Assembly: GCA_017882785.1 (NCBI GenBank)
Contig: JADGOV010000006.1
Span: 1-56,819 of the forward strand
Reading direction: 5' to 3'
Source: Frankiaceae bacterium
GTDB lineage: Bacteria > Actinomycetota > Actinomycetes > JADGOV01
DNA: 56,819 bases
The notes under the pieces were generated by a model, which made no database searches, was not told the DNA's origin, and worked only from the letters and a program-made list of their open reading frames with translations. Positions 19,111 through 27,290 of the stretch are shown here, piece after piece. Both the position numbers and the translations under genes were made by a program. Positions within the stretch are counted from its first letter, which is position 1. Each line of letters opens with the position of its first letter.

Positions 19111-20081
19111 CCGATCCCGCCGTGAGACTGGACCCCGCCGTGAGCCTGGCCGGGGTAACGTTCCGGGGACCGGTGTTCACCGCGTCGGGTTGCGCCGCGG
19201 CCGGCCGGGAACTGGCACCTTACCTGGACCTGGGCACGCTCGGCGGGGTGGTCACCAAGTCCGTCATGCGCGCACCACGCGCGGGGCGGCCGACTCCCCG
19301 GATGGCCGAGACCGCCAGCGGCATGCTCAACTCGATCGGCCTGCAGGGGCCTGGTATCGAGGCGTTCCTGGCCGGTGACCTGCCCTGGCTGGCCGAGCGC
19401 GGGATCGCCGCGGTGGTCTCCATCGCCGGACACAGCGCCCAGGAGTACGGCGAGCTCGCCCGTCGGCTCCGGGGCGCGCCGGGGCTGGCGATGCTCGAGG
19501 TGAACATCTCCTGTCCCAACGTCGAGTCGCGCGGGCAGGTCTTCGCCTGCTCTGCGGCCGGCGCGGCGGACGTCATGGCAGCCGTCCGACGCGAGATCGA
19601 CGTGCCGGTCTTCGCCAAGCTCTCACCCGACGTCACCGATATCGTGGACATCGCCCGGTCCTGCGTGGCCGCGGGAGCCGACGGGCTCTCCGTCATCAAC
19701 ACGTTGCTCGGGGTCGCGATCGACACCCGGACCCTGCGTCCGGTGTTGTCCGCCGTCACCGGCGGGCTGTCCGGCCCGGCCATCAAGCCGGTCGCGCTGC
19801 GGTGCGTCTGGCAGGTGCATGCCGCGCTGCCCACCGTCCCGATCCTCGGCATGGGCGGGATCCGCAGCGGCCTGGACGCCCTGGAGTTCCTGCTCGCCGG
19901 AGCGTCCGCGGTCTCGGTGGGCACGGCGATCTTCGCCGATCCCGGCGCACCAGCCCGGGTGCAGTGTGAGCTGCTGACCGCGTTGGCCGCGAGGGGATTC
20001 GGCGCGGTGGCGGAGGCGGTGGGTGTCGCGCACGGGCTGACGGCCCCCCGGGAGGTGGTTGCGTATGGTGACGAACTGTGA
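19107..20081 (+). CDS. pyrD: Dihydroorotate dehydrogenase, class 1B catalytic subunit
   Basis: The FMN subunit oxidises dihydroorotate to orotate in the cytoplasm. The 324-residue TIM-barrel protein shows class 1 features: NISCPNVESRG with the catalytic Cys, FAKLSPDVTD with the FMN Lys, and the phosphate-site motifs GMGGI and GTAIF. The adjacent pyrK makes it class 1B (NAD-linked) rather than the membrane-bound quinone-linked class 2 used by mycobacteria. ATG at 19107 overlaps the pyrK stop. Confidence 0.95.
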   Translation: MTDPAVRLDPAVSLAGVTFRGPVFTASGCAAAGRELAPYLDLGTLGGVVTKSVMRAPRAGRPTPRMAETASGMLNSIGLQGPGIEAFLAGDLPWLAERGIAAVVSIAGHSAQEYGELARRLRGAPGLAMLEVNISCPNVESRGQVFACSAAGAADVMAAVRREIDVPVFAKLSPDVTDIVDIARSCVAAGADGLSVINTLLGVAIDTRTLRPVLSAVTGGLSGPAIKPVALRCVWQVHAALPTVPILGMGGIRSGLDALEFLLAGASAVSVGTAIFADPGAPARVQCELLTALAARGFGAVAEAVGVAHGLTAPREVVAYGDEL

Positions 20082-20126
20082 ACGACGACCTGTGAACAGG
20101 GAACGATGAGCACCCGTGACTGTTGA
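20078..20126 (+). promoter_or_regulatory. Chain of overlapping mini-ORFs joining pyrD to pyrF
   Basis: Four stop/start overlaps occur in succession. The pyrD TGA overlaps GTG 20078, whose five-codon frame stops at 20093-20095. That stop overlaps GTG 20092, whose five codons stop at 20107-20109. That stop overlaps ATG 20106, whose six codons stop at 20124-20126. This last stop overlaps TTG 20123, the pyrF start. A terminating ribosome could reinitiate stepwise to pyrF. No good Shine-Dalgarno precedes pyrF. Confidence 0.5.
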
Positions 20127-20824
20127 TTCCCGTGGTTAAGGCGCCGATCGCGGTGGCCCTGGACGCCCCGGACATCGAAACCGCTGCCCAGTGGGCGTCG
20201 CTGGTCACGCCGTACGTGTCGGTGGTCAAGGTGGGCCTGCAGCTGTTCTGCCGGTACGGGCCCGAAGTCGTTGCCGTCGTCCGTGGCGGCAGTCGGGTCG
20301 GACTGTTCCTCGACCTCAAACTGCACGACATCCCGGCCACCGTCGCCGGCGCGGCCAAGTCGGTAGCCCGACTCAGGCCCCGCTACCTGACGGTGCACGC
20401 CACCGGCGGGCCGACGATGATCAAGGCGGCCGTGGAGGCGCTGCCAGAGGTGCAGATCGCAGCGGTCACGGTGTTGACCTCGATGACCGGTAGTGATCTC
20501 GACGCCGTCGGCTTGGCCGGCCCGCCACGGGACGCCGTACGCCGGCTGGCGACGTTGTCCGTCGCCGCCGGCGCGCGAGCGGTCGTCTGCTCCCCGCAGG
20601 AAGTGGCCGCTGTCCGGGCCGAGGTCGGCAGCGGCATCACGCTCATCACCGCCGGCGTGCGCCCGGCCGGCTCGGCCCCCCAGGACCAGGCCCGGGTGGC
20701 CACTCCGCAGCAGGCGCTGGCCGCCGGCGCGGATCTTCTCGTCATCGGCCGGCCCATCACCGGGGCGGCCGATCCGGCATCCGCTGCGGCCCGGCTGGCC
20801 GCCGATCTCAGTGTGCGACGCTGA
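20123..20824 (+). CDS. pyrF: Orotidine 5'-phosphate decarboxylase, type I
   Basis: The enzyme decarboxylates OMP to UMP, the last step of the pathway. The 233-residue protein has the catalytic array D64-x-K66-xx-D69 in LFLDLKLHDIPATV and the C-terminal phosphate motif TAGVRP. Start is uncertain: the TTG at 20123 overlaps the final mini-ORF stop from the pyrD side; an in-frame GTG at 20132 would remove three residues. Type I contrasts with the longer type II enzyme of mycobacteria. It closes the pyr operon. Confidence 0.92.
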   Translation: MIPVVKAPIAVALDAPDIETAAQWASLVTPYVSVVKVGLQLFCRYGPEVVAVVRGGSRVGLFLDLKLHDIPATVAGAAKSVARLRPRYLTVHATGGPTMIKAAVEALPEVQIAAVTVLTSMTGSDLDAVGLAGPPRDAVRRLATLSVAAGARAVVCSPQEVAAVRAEVGSGITLITAGVRPAGSAPQDQARVATPQQALAAGADLLVIGRPITGAADPASAAARLAADLSVRR

Positions 20825-20949
20825 CCGGACTTCGCGCCTCAAGCGGGGCACAACGTTGCTCCGCCGCCCGATTGTCGCTAGGTTCCGGCGCCGTAGCTGA
20901 GAAACTGCGACCTTCCCATCGCGCGCATCCCACGACCAAAGGTGATTCC

Positions 20950-21270
20950 GTGTCGCTGCCCCCCCTCACGCCAGAGCAGAGATCGGCCGCACTCGTCAAA
21001 GCCGCCGATGCGCGACGAGCCCGAGCGGATCTGAAGGAGCGCCTGAAGCACTCGGGCACGTCCCTCGCCGAGGTTCTGGACCTCGGCGAGACGGACGACG
21101 TCATCGGCAAGATGCGGGTCACTGCGGTCCTGGAGGCCATGCCGGGAGTGGGCAAGGTTCGGGCGGCTCGAATCATGGAACGCGTCGGAATCGCCGCCTC
21201 CCGTCGGGTACGCGGCCTGGGCAGCAAGCAGCGCGCCGCCCTCGAGCAGGAGTTCCGAAGCGGCGAATGA
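20950..21270 (+). CDS. mihF: Integration host factor, actinobacterial type (mIHF)
   Basis: This 106-residue nucleoid protein is unrelated to HU/IHF of proteobacteria and bends DNA through a helix-two-turn-helix. The family core is clear: LTPEQRxAAL at the N-terminus and AMPGVGKVRAARIMERVGI in the C-terminal half. GTG 20950 is preceded by AAAGGTGA at 20938-20945, a good spacing; the longer frame to 20872 lacks similarity. The 125-nt gap after pyrF holds no gene and probably its promoter. The stop overlaps gmk (ATGA), an arrangement common in actinobacteria. Confidence 0.94.
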   Translation: MSLPPLTPEQRSAALVKAADARRARADLKERLKHSGTSLAEVLDLGETDDVIGKMRVTAVLEAMPGVGKVRAARIMERVGIAASRRVRGLGSKQRAALEQEFRSGE

Positions 21271-21815
21271 CCGCCCGGCTCACTGTGCTGTCCGGCCCGT
21301 CCGGCGTGGGCAAAGGCACGGTTGTGGGCTACCTGCGTCGCCATCATCCCCAGATCTGGGTCTCCACGTCGGTGACGACGCGTCCGCCCCGGGCGGAGGA
21401 GACCGACGGCATTGAGTACCACTTCCTCTCCGAGCGGCAGTTCACCCGGTTGGTGGCCGAGGAGGCGCTGCTCGAACACGCCAGCTACGCCGGACACCGC
21501 TACGGCACGCCGCGTTCTCCCGTGCAGCACCGCGTGGCCGGCGGGCTCCCGGCGTTGTTGGAGATCGACCTGCAGGGTGCCCGCCAAGTGCGGGAACAGA
21601 TGCCGTCGGCCCGGCTGGTCTTCCTCGCCCCCCCGTCGCTGGCCGAGCTGGAGCGCCGCCTGGTCGCCCGCGGGACCGAGTCCCCCGAGGTGGTGCGCCA
21701 ACGGCTGCAGACCGCCAAGGAGGAGTTGGCGGCAGTGGGCGAGTTCGACGATGTCGTGGTCAATTCCAGCGTGCCGGAGGCGGTCGAGCGGCTGGTAGCC
21801 TTACTGGCAGTCTGA
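21267..21815 (+). CDS. gmk: Guanylate kinase
   Basis: The enzyme phosphorylates GMP/dGMP with ATP. The 182-residue protein has the P-loop GPSGVGKGT at residues 10-18, the GMP-binding [18 protein letters not shown], and [13 protein letters not shown]. The neighbours mihF and rpoZ match the usual actinobacterial cluster. The ATG overlaps the mihF stop. The C-terminus is followed by a triplicated 16-bp spacer element. Confidence 0.96.
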   Translation: MTARLTVLSGPSGVGKGTVVGYLRRHHPQIWVSTSVTTRPPRAEETDGIEYHFLSERQFTRLVAEEALLEHASYAGHRYGTPRSPVQHRVAGGLPALLEIDLQGARQVREQMPSARLVFLAPPSLAELERRLVARGTESPEVVRQRLQTAKEELAAVGEFDDVVVNSSVPEAVERLVALLAV

Positions 21816-21854
21816 CCCCTGTGCACAACTGACCTGCTGCACATCTGACCTGCT
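21807..21854 (+). repeat. Three 16-bp tandem units across the gmk stop
   Basis: Units at 21807-21822 (degenerate), 21823-21838 and 21839-21854 share the pattern GCAC-N-TCTGACCTGCT; the last two differ at one base. The first contains the gmk TGA, so the gene end appears to have been duplicated into the spacer before rpoZ. Confidence 0.75.
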
Positions 21855-21870
21855 GCTTTCAGGAGACTCC

Positions 21871-22134
21871 TTGCCCGGCACCGTCGCGAACCCCATGGGT
21901 ATCACCAACCCGCCGATCGACGAGCTGTTGGAGCGGACGGACTCCAAGTACGCACTGGTCATCTACGGTGCGAAGCGCGCTCGGCAGATCAACGCCTACT
22001 ACGCCGAACTCGGTGAGGGGCTGCTCACCTACGTGGGGCCGCTGGTGCAGACCCATCCGCACGAGAAGCCGCTGTCGATCGCACTCCGGGAGATCAACGA
22101 GGGCCTCCTCACCGCCGAGCAGATCGAGCCGTAA
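21871..22134 (+). CDS. rpoZ: RNA polymerase omega subunit
   Basis: Omega assists RNA polymerase assembly by wrapping the beta-prime tail. The 87-residue protein contains the conserved [20 protein letters not shown] segment, AKRARQIN (helix binding beta-prime) and [13 protein letters not shown]. The start is a TTG at 21871 supported by AGGAG at 21861-21865. It sits in the canonical gmk-rpoZ-coaBC-metK-priA order. Confidence 0.95.
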   Translation: MPGTVANPMGITNPPIDELLERTDSKYALVIYGAKRARQINAYYAELGEGLLTYVGPLVQTHPHEKPLSIALREINEGLLTAEQIEP

Positions 22135-22137
22135 CCT
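22132..22137 (+). promoter_or_regulatory. Candidate -10 hexamer TAACCT for coaBC
   Basis: TAACCT begins at the rpoZ stop codon and ends 6 nt before the coaBC GTG, a leaderless-type spacing. No -35 or Shine-Dalgarno is evident, so coaBC may be made from a leaderless message or by coupling to rpoZ. Confidence 0.3.
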
Positions 22138-22143
22138 TCCACC

Positions 22144-23358
22144 GTGTGCCCCGAGCCCGCCGGCCCCCAGCACGTCGTCCTCGGCGTGGCCGGCGGGATC
22201 GCTGCGTACAAGGTCGGTGAGCTGCTACGGCTGTTCACCGAGTCCGGCTACCGCGTGCGGGTCGTGCCCACCGAGGCCGCGCTGCGTTTCGTGGGGGAGA
22301 CCACCTGGGCCGCCCTCTCCGGTCAGCCGGTCGCGACCGACGTGTGGGCGCGGGCAGAGTCCGTGCCGCACGTGCGCATCGGCCAGAGCGCCGATCTGGT
22401 GATCGTCGCGCCGGCCACCGCCGATCTACTCGCCCGCGCGGCGCACGGCCTGGCCGATGACCTGCTGACCGCGACCCTGCTCACCGCCCGCTGCCCGGTG
22501 GTCTTCGCGCCCGCCATGCACACCGAGATGTGGCAGCACCCGGCCACGCTGGCCAACGTCGATCTCCTCCGCCGGCGCGGAGCGGTGGTTCTCGACCCGG
22601 ACGTCGGCCGACTGACCAGTGCGGACACCGGCCCGGGCCGCCTCCCCGAAGCGAGTGAGATCTTCCACGCCTGCCGACGCGTACTGGCCCGCGGCACCCT
22701 GCCCCGCGACCTGCTCGGGCGCCGCGTGGTGATCTCAGCAGGCGGTACCCGGGAGTTCCTCGACCCCGTCCGATTCCTCGGCAACCGGTCCTCGGGTCGG
22801 CAGGGGTACGCACTGGCGAGCACCGCCGTCGCCCGCGGCGCCGACGTCACGGTGGTCGCGGCGAACGTCGGCCTGGCCGACCCGGCCGGGGTCAAGGTGA
22901 TCCGGGTGGTCTCCGCGGCGGACCTTCGCTCGGCGATGCTCCCCGCCGCTGCGGATGCCCACGCGGTCGTGATGGCCGCCGCGGTGGCCGACTTCCGCCC
23001 TCTGCAGCGCGCCGCCAGCAAGATCAAGAAGCGTGACGGCGACCCGGCTCCGATTTCCCTGCTGCGCAACTCCGACGTGCTCGCCGAGTTGGGGGCGCAG
23101 CGCATCTCCGGCCGGGTGCTCGTCGGCTTCGCCGCGGAGACCCACGACGCCCTGGCCAACGGCCGGGAGAAGCTGGCCCGCAAGGGCTGCGACCTGCTGG
23201 TCGTCAACCAGGTCGGGGACGGACTGGCCTTCGAGGTGGCGGAGAACAGCGCGACCATCCTCGGCGCGGACGGTTCGCAGACGGTCGTCCCGCGCGGACC
23301 CAAGGCGGTGCTCGCCGATCGAATCTGGGACCTCGTCGCTACCCGACTCTCCAACTGA
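22144..23358 (+). CDS. coaBC: Bifunctional phosphopantothenoylcysteine synthetase/decarboxylase
   Basis: CoaBC carries out two steps of coenzyme A synthesis. The N-terminal ~180 residues form the FMN-binding decarboxylase (LGVAGGIAAYK, APATADLLARAAHGLADDLL, APAMHTEMW). The C-terminal ~220 form the CTP-dependent ligase (ISAGGTREFLDPVRFLGNRS, AAAVADFRP, KIKK). The CoaC active-site loop reads GRLTSADTGPGRLPE, without the Cys of the E. coli enzyme at the equivalent place, by visual alignment. The 404-residue length is standard. GTG 22144 is the only start close to the conserved N-terminus. Confidence 0.95.
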   Translation: MCPEPAGPQHVVLGVAGGIAAYKVGELLRLFTESGYRVRVVPTEAALRFVGETTWAALSGQPVATDVWARAESVPHVRIGQSADLVIVAPATADLLARAAHGLADDLLTATLLTARCPVVFAPAMHTEMWQHPATLANVDLLRRRGAVVLDPDVGRLTSADTGPGRLPEASEIFHACRRVLARGTLPRDLLGRRVVISAGGTREFLDPVRFLGNRSSGRQGYALASTAVARGADVTVVAANVGLADPAGVKVIRVVSAADLRSAMLPAAADAHAVVMAAAVADFRPLQRAASKIKKRDGDPAPISLLRNSDVLAELGAQRISGRVLVGFAAETHDALANGREKLARKGCDLLVVNQVGDGLAFEVAENSATILGADGSQTVVPRGPKAVLADRIWDLVATRLSN

Positions 23359-23436
23359 GCGGCCTTTGCTGAGCCGGCCAACTGAGAGATGGCCGCCGCC
23401 CTCGTCGATGTTCCAGCCCTGGGCCGCCCCCGCCGA

Positions 23437-23442
23437 TAGGAT
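23437..23442 (+). promoter_or_regulatory. Candidate -10 hexamer TAGGAT for metK
   Basis: TAGGAT lies 35 nt upstream of the metK GTG and would give a leader of about 29 nt containing the GAAGGA ribosome-binding site. No SAM riboswitch-like fold was recognised in the 119-nt coaBC-metK spacer. Confidence 0.35.
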
Positions 23443-23477
23443 GCCGACATCCCTGCACTCAGCCCGAAGGACAGCGT

Positions 23478-24683
23478 GTGTCTCGTCGTGTGTCTCGACG
23501 CCTCTTTACCTCCGAATCCGTCACCGAGGGTCACCCGGACAAGATTGCGGATCAGATCAGCGACTCGATCCTCGACGCGCTGCTCAAGGAGGATGCGAAG
23601 AGCCGGGTCGCCGTGGAGACGATGATCACCACGGGTCAGGTGCACGTCGCCGGGGAGGTCACGACCGAGGCGTACGCCGACATCCCCATGATCGTGCGTG
23701 AACGGATCCTCGACATCGGCTACGACTCGTCGAAGAAGGGCTTCGACGGCGGGTCCTGCGGGGTCTCGGTGTCCATCGGGGCGCAGTCCCCGGACATCGC
23801 CCAGGGCGTCGACGACGCTTTCGAGGAGCGCGCGGAGCACTCGGTGGACCCGTTGGACCGCCAGGGCGCCGGCGACCAGGGCCTGATGTTCGGCTACGCG
23901 GTGGAGGAGACCCCGGAGCTCATGCCGCTGCCGATCGCGCTGGCGCACCGCCTCGCCCGCCGGCTCACCGCGGTGCGCAAGGAGGGCCGAGTGCCTTACC
24001 TGCGGCCCGACGGGAAGACGCAGGTGACGATCGAGTACGTCGATGACAAGCCGGTCCGGCTGGACACCGTCGTCGTCTCCAGCCAGCATGCCGGCGACAT
24101 CGACATCGACACGCTGCTCAAGCCCGACATCGCCGAGCACGTCATCGAACCCGAAGTGGCCGACCTCGGCATCGACACCGAGGGCTACCGGCTCCTGGTC
24201 AACCCCACCGGACGGTTCGAGGTCGGCGGTCCGATGGGCGACGCCGGGCTCACCGGCCGCAAGATCATCGTCGACACCTACGGCGGCATGGCGCGCCACG
24301 GCGGCGGTGCCTTCTCCGGCAAGGACCCGTCGAAGGTGGACCGCTCGGCCGCGTACGCCATGCGCTGGGTGGCGAAGAACATCGTCGCCGCGGGGCTCGC
24401 CACCCGCTGCGAGGCGCAGATCGCCTACGCGATCGGCAAGGCGCATCCGGTGGGCATGTTCATCGACACGTTCGGCACGGGTGTCGTCGCTGACGAGGAG
24501 ATCCAGGGCGCTGTGCTCGCGGTCTTCGACCTCCGACCGGCGGCGATCATCCGGGATCTCGACCTGCTGCGGCCGATCTATGCACAGACCGCGGCGTACG
24601 GGCACTTCGGCCGGCCGGAACTGGACTTCACCTGGGAGGCCACGAACCGGGTCGATGGCCTGCGGGCGGCCTGCGGCCGCTGA
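23478..24683 (+). CDS. metK: S-adenosylmethionine synthase
   Basis: The enzyme makes SAM from methionine and ATP. The 401-residue protein has [17 protein letters not shown], the GAGDQG motif, and the [19 protein letters not shown] phosphate loop. GTG 23478 has GAAGGA 6 nt upstream. An in-frame GTG four codons later gives the commoner N-terminus [10 protein letters not shown] but sits about 18 nt from that site. The doubled VSRR may reflect a small duplication. Confidence 0.96.
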   Translation: MSRRVSRRLFTSESVTEGHPDKIADQISDSILDALLKEDAKSRVAVETMITTGQVHVAGEVTTEAYADIPMIVRERILDIGYDSSKKGFDGGSCGVSVSIGAQSPDIAQGVDDAFEERAEHSVDPLDRQGAGDQGLMFGYAVEETPELMPLPIALAHRLARRLTAVRKEGRVPYLRPDGKTQVTIEYVDDKPVRLDTVVVSSQHAGDIDIDTLLKPDIAEHVIEPEVADLGIDTEGYRLLVNPTGRFEVGGPMGDAGLTGRKIIVDTYGGMARHGGGAFSGKDPSKVDRSAAYAMRWVAKNIVAAGLATRCEAQIAYAIGKAHPVGMFIDTFGTGVVADEEIQGAVLAVFDLRPAAIIRDLDLLRPIYAQTAAYGHFGRPELDFTWEATNRVDGLRAACGR

Positions 24684-24718
24684 CCACGGACTGGCCCGCT
24701 GCTGTCCCACCCGGTCGG

Positions 24719-24724
24719 TAGAAA
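24719..24724 (+). promoter_or_regulatory. Candidate -10 hexamer TAGAAA for priA
   Basis: TAGAAA ends 7 nt before the priA ATG and there is no Shine-Dalgarno. The last base departs from the TANNNT pattern, so this is weaker than the efp, def and pheS examples. Confidence 0.25.
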
Positions 24725-24731
24725 CGGTGGC

Positions 24732-26669
24732 ATGCAACGGCCGGTAGCCCAGGTGGCGGTCGACGTGCCGCTCCCGCACCTGGACCGACCCTTCGACTAT
24801 GCGGTCCCTGACGAGCTGGACGACGCCTGCCAACGCGGCTGCCGGGTCCGGGTCCGGTTCGCCGGCCGGCGAGTCGGGGGTTACGTCCTCGCCCGTGAGC
24901 CGGCGAGTACCCATCCCGGCCCGCTCGCCCCGCTAGCCCTGGTGTCTGCCGAATCGGTGGTCTCCGCCGAGGTCGCCGTGCTTGCCCGCGCGCTCGCCGA
25001 CCGCAACGCCGGCACGATGGCCGACGTCCTGCGCCTCGCTGTGCCACCGCGGCACGCTCGCGTCGAGGCGGCGCCCGCACCCGAGCCTGCCACCCGCCCG
25101 GAGCCGCCGGACCCGGGCACGTGGTCGGACTACCCGGCCGGAGTCCCGTTCCTGCACGCGCTGGCCACCGGCGGCGCGCCGCGGGCAGTCTGGTCGGCTT
25201 CGCCCGGCGACCGGTGGCCGGCCGAGATCGCCACAGCGGTGGCCGCCACCCTGGCCGGCGGCCGCGGGGTGGTCGTCGTGGTGCCGGACGCGCGGGACCT
25301 GGCGCGACTGGAGGAGGCGCTGCTGGCCATCCTCGATGGGCCGGGACGCCACGTTGTGCTCAGCGAGCGCGCTGGTCCGGCGGAACGGTACCGGCGCTTC
25401 CTCGCTGTCCGCCGCGGCGCTGTCGCTGCCGCGATCGGCCCACGCGCCGCCGCCTTCGCGCCTGTGCGCAGGGTCGGTCTGGTCGTCGTCTGGGACGACG
25501 GCGACGACGCGCTCGATGAGCGCCGGGCACCCTACGGCACCACCCGGGACACGCTGGTCCTCCGGGCGCACCTCGCCGGCGCCGCCGCCCTCATCGGTAG
25601 TTACGCGCCCAGCGTCGCGGCCCACGCGCTGCTCGACAACGGCTGGGCGCGCCCGCTCCTCCCGGGCCGGGCGGCGCTGCGCGCGGCCGCGCCCCGGATC
25701 AGCGCGGCCGGTGGGGACACCGACCTGGCTCGGGACCCGGCTGCCCGGGCCGCCCGGCTGCCCACCCGGGCCTGGCAGGCCGCCGCCCGCGGGCTGGCGG
25801 AGGGTCCCGTCCTGGTGCAGGTGCCCAGGCGCGGATACCAGCCCGCCCTGAGCTGTCAGGAATGCCGCGCTGCTGCCCGGTGTGGACACTGCGCCGGGCC
25901 GATCGGCCGGCCGGCCATGGCGGCCCCGCCGACCTGCCGATGGTGCGCTCGGCTCGCCGCCGACTGGCGCTGTCGGGAATGCGGGTCCCCTCGGCTGCGT
26001 GCGGCGGTCGTCGGCGGCGAGCGGACGGCGGAGGAGTTGGGCCGCTCCTTCCCCGGTTTCCCCCTGCGGACGAGCTTCGGCCAGGCGATGCTCGACGCCG
26101 TGGGCCCGGAGCCGGCGCTGGTCGTCGCCACCCCCGGTGCCGAGCCGGTGGCCATCGGCGGCTACGCGGCCGTCCTGCTGCTGGACGGCTGGGCGCTGCT
26201 CGGCCGCCCCGGGCTGCGCGCCGGTGAGGAGGCGCTGCGCCGGTGGGCGAACGCGGCCGCCTTGGCGCGTCCAGCACCATGCGGACACGTGGTGGTGATG
26301 GCCGACGGCGGGCTGCCCGTCGTCTCGGCGCTGCTGCACTGGGAGCCGGCCGCCTACGCCCGGCAGGAGGCGGCCGAGCGACGGGCTCTCGGGTTTCCGC
26401 CGGCGACCCGGCTCGCCGCCGTCGACGGCGCACCGACGCCGCTCACCGAGATGCTGGCGGCAGTCCGAGCCGACCCGCAGCTGCCTGCGGCGGCCGAGGT
26501 GCTCGGGCCGGTAGGGCTGTCGGCAGAACAGGAACGCGCACTGGTCCGGGTGCCGCGTGCCGACGGGGCGGCTCTAGCCCACGCGCTGAAGTCCGCGCTG
26601 GCCCAGCGCAGCGCCCGCAAGGCGGCCGACTCGATCCGCGTCGAGCTCGATCCACGTGAGCCGCTGTGA
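24732..26669 (+). CDS. priA: Probable replication restart protein PriA, helicase-inactive form
   Basis: The 645-residue protein follows the PriA plan: N-terminal 3'-DNA-binding domain (VAVDVPLPHLDRPFDYAVP), a degenerate helicase region, a zinc-binding module with four Cys pairs (CQEC, CGHC, CRWC, CREC) and a C-terminal domain with GFPPATRLA. The Walker A region reads ASPGDRWPAE with no GKT, and the DEAH box is replaced by VVWDDGDD. Helicase activity is therefore unlikely, as noted for other actinobacterial PriA. A structural primosome-loading role is inferred. Its position after metK is conserved. Confidence 0.9.
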   Translation: MQRPVAQVAVDVPLPHLDRPFDYAVPDELDDACQRGCRVRVRFAGRRVGGYVLAREPASTHPGPLAPLALVSAESVVSAEVAVLARALADRNAGTMADVLRLAVPPRHARVEAAPAPEPATRPEPPDPGTWSDYPAGVPFLHALATGGAPRAVWSASPGDRWPAEIATAVAATLAGGRGVVVVVPDARDLARLEEALLAILDGPGRHVVLSERAGPAERYRRFLAVRRGAVAAAIGPRAAAFAPVRRVGLVVVWDDGDDALDERRAPYGTTRDTLVLRAHLAGAAALIGSYAPSVAAHALLDNGWARPLLPGRAALRAAAPRISAAGGDTDLARDPAARAARLPTRAWQAAARGLAEGPVLVQVPRRGYQPALSCQECRAAARCGHCAGPIGRPAMAAPPTCRWCARLAADWRCRECGSPRLRAAVVGGERTAEELGRSFPGFPLRTSFGQAMLDAVGPEPALVVATPGAEPVAIGGYAAVLLLDGWALLGRPGLRAGEEALRRWANAAALARPAPCGHVVVMADGGLPVVSALLHWEPAAYARQEAAERRALGFPPATRLAAVDGAPTPLTEMLAAVRADPQLPAAAEVLGPVGLSAEQERALVRVPRADGAALAHALKSALAQRSARKAADSIRVELDPREPL

Positions 26670-26726
26670 TCCGCCCCACGGGCGACTGCCGACTGTCAGG
26701 TCAGGCCACGCCGGCACCTCCGCCCG

Positions 26727-26732
26727 TAGACT
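26727..26732 (+). promoter_or_regulatory. Candidate -10 hexamer TAGACT for def
   Basis: TAGACT ends 6 nt before the def GTG, placing the predicted transcription start at the start codon; no Shine-Dalgarno is present. This fits a leaderless def-fmt-rsmB message. Confidence 0.45.
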
Positions 26733-26738
26733 CTCGGC

Positions 26739-27287
26739 GTGGCCATCCGACCGATCCGACTCTTCGGCGATCCGGTGCTGCGGACCTCAGCCGACCCGGT
26801 GACCAGCTTCGACAAGGAGCTTCGGCACCTGGTCCGGGACCTGACCGACACCATGCTGGCCGAGGACGGCGCCGGCCTCGCCGCCCCGCAGATCGGCGTC
26901 GGCCTTCGGGTCTTCAGCTACTCGGTCGATGGTCGTGTCGGTCACCTGGTCAATCCCACGATCGCCGAACTCTCCGAGGATTCCCAGGAGGAGGACGAGG
27001 GCTGCCTGTCCTTTCCCGGTCTCTGGTTTCCCTGCGTCCGCGCCTCGCGGGCGGTGGTGCACGGTTTCACCGCGGCCGGGGAACCGGTTGTGCTCGACGC
27101 GAGTGACATGATGGCGCGCTGTGCCCAGCATGAGATCGACCATCTCGACGGGGTGCTGTTCCTCGACCGGCTGGACCGGGCCACCCGCAAACGTGCCCTG
27201 CGCGCGATCAACGACGCGGCGTGGATGACGGGGACGGCACCAAGGATCAAGGTGTCGCCGCACCCGACCTACGGCACCGGCCGCTGA
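26739..27287 (+). CDS. def: Peptide deformylase
   Basis: The metallo-enzyme removes formyl from nascent proteins. All three motifs are present in the 182-residue protein: GAGLAAPQ (44-51), EGCLS with metal ligand C89, and QHEIDHLDG with ligands H131 and H135 and catalytic E132. The C-terminal ~25 residues are an extension seen in actinobacterial enzymes. It pairs functionally with the adjacent fmt. Confidence 0.96.
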   Translation: MAIRPIRLFGDPVLRTSADPVTSFDKELRHLVRDLTDTMLAEDGAGLAAPQIGVGLRVFSYSVDGRVGHLVNPTIAELSEDSQEEDEGCLSFPGLWFPCVRASRAVVHGFTAAGEPVVLDASDMMARCAQHEIDHLDGVLFLDRLDRATRKRALRAINDAAWMTGTAPRIKVSPHPTYGTGR

Positions 27288-27290
27288 GGC

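Noticed and set aside
23359-23477. SAM riboswitch upstream of metK
   Set aside because: None of the conserved SAM aptamer cores could be matched in this short spacer.
22323-24914. An 863-codon open frame on the minus strand opposite coaBC and metK
   Set aside because: Both plus-strand genes are unambiguous over this stretch; long antisense frames are expected from GC-rich third positions and the translation shows no domain.
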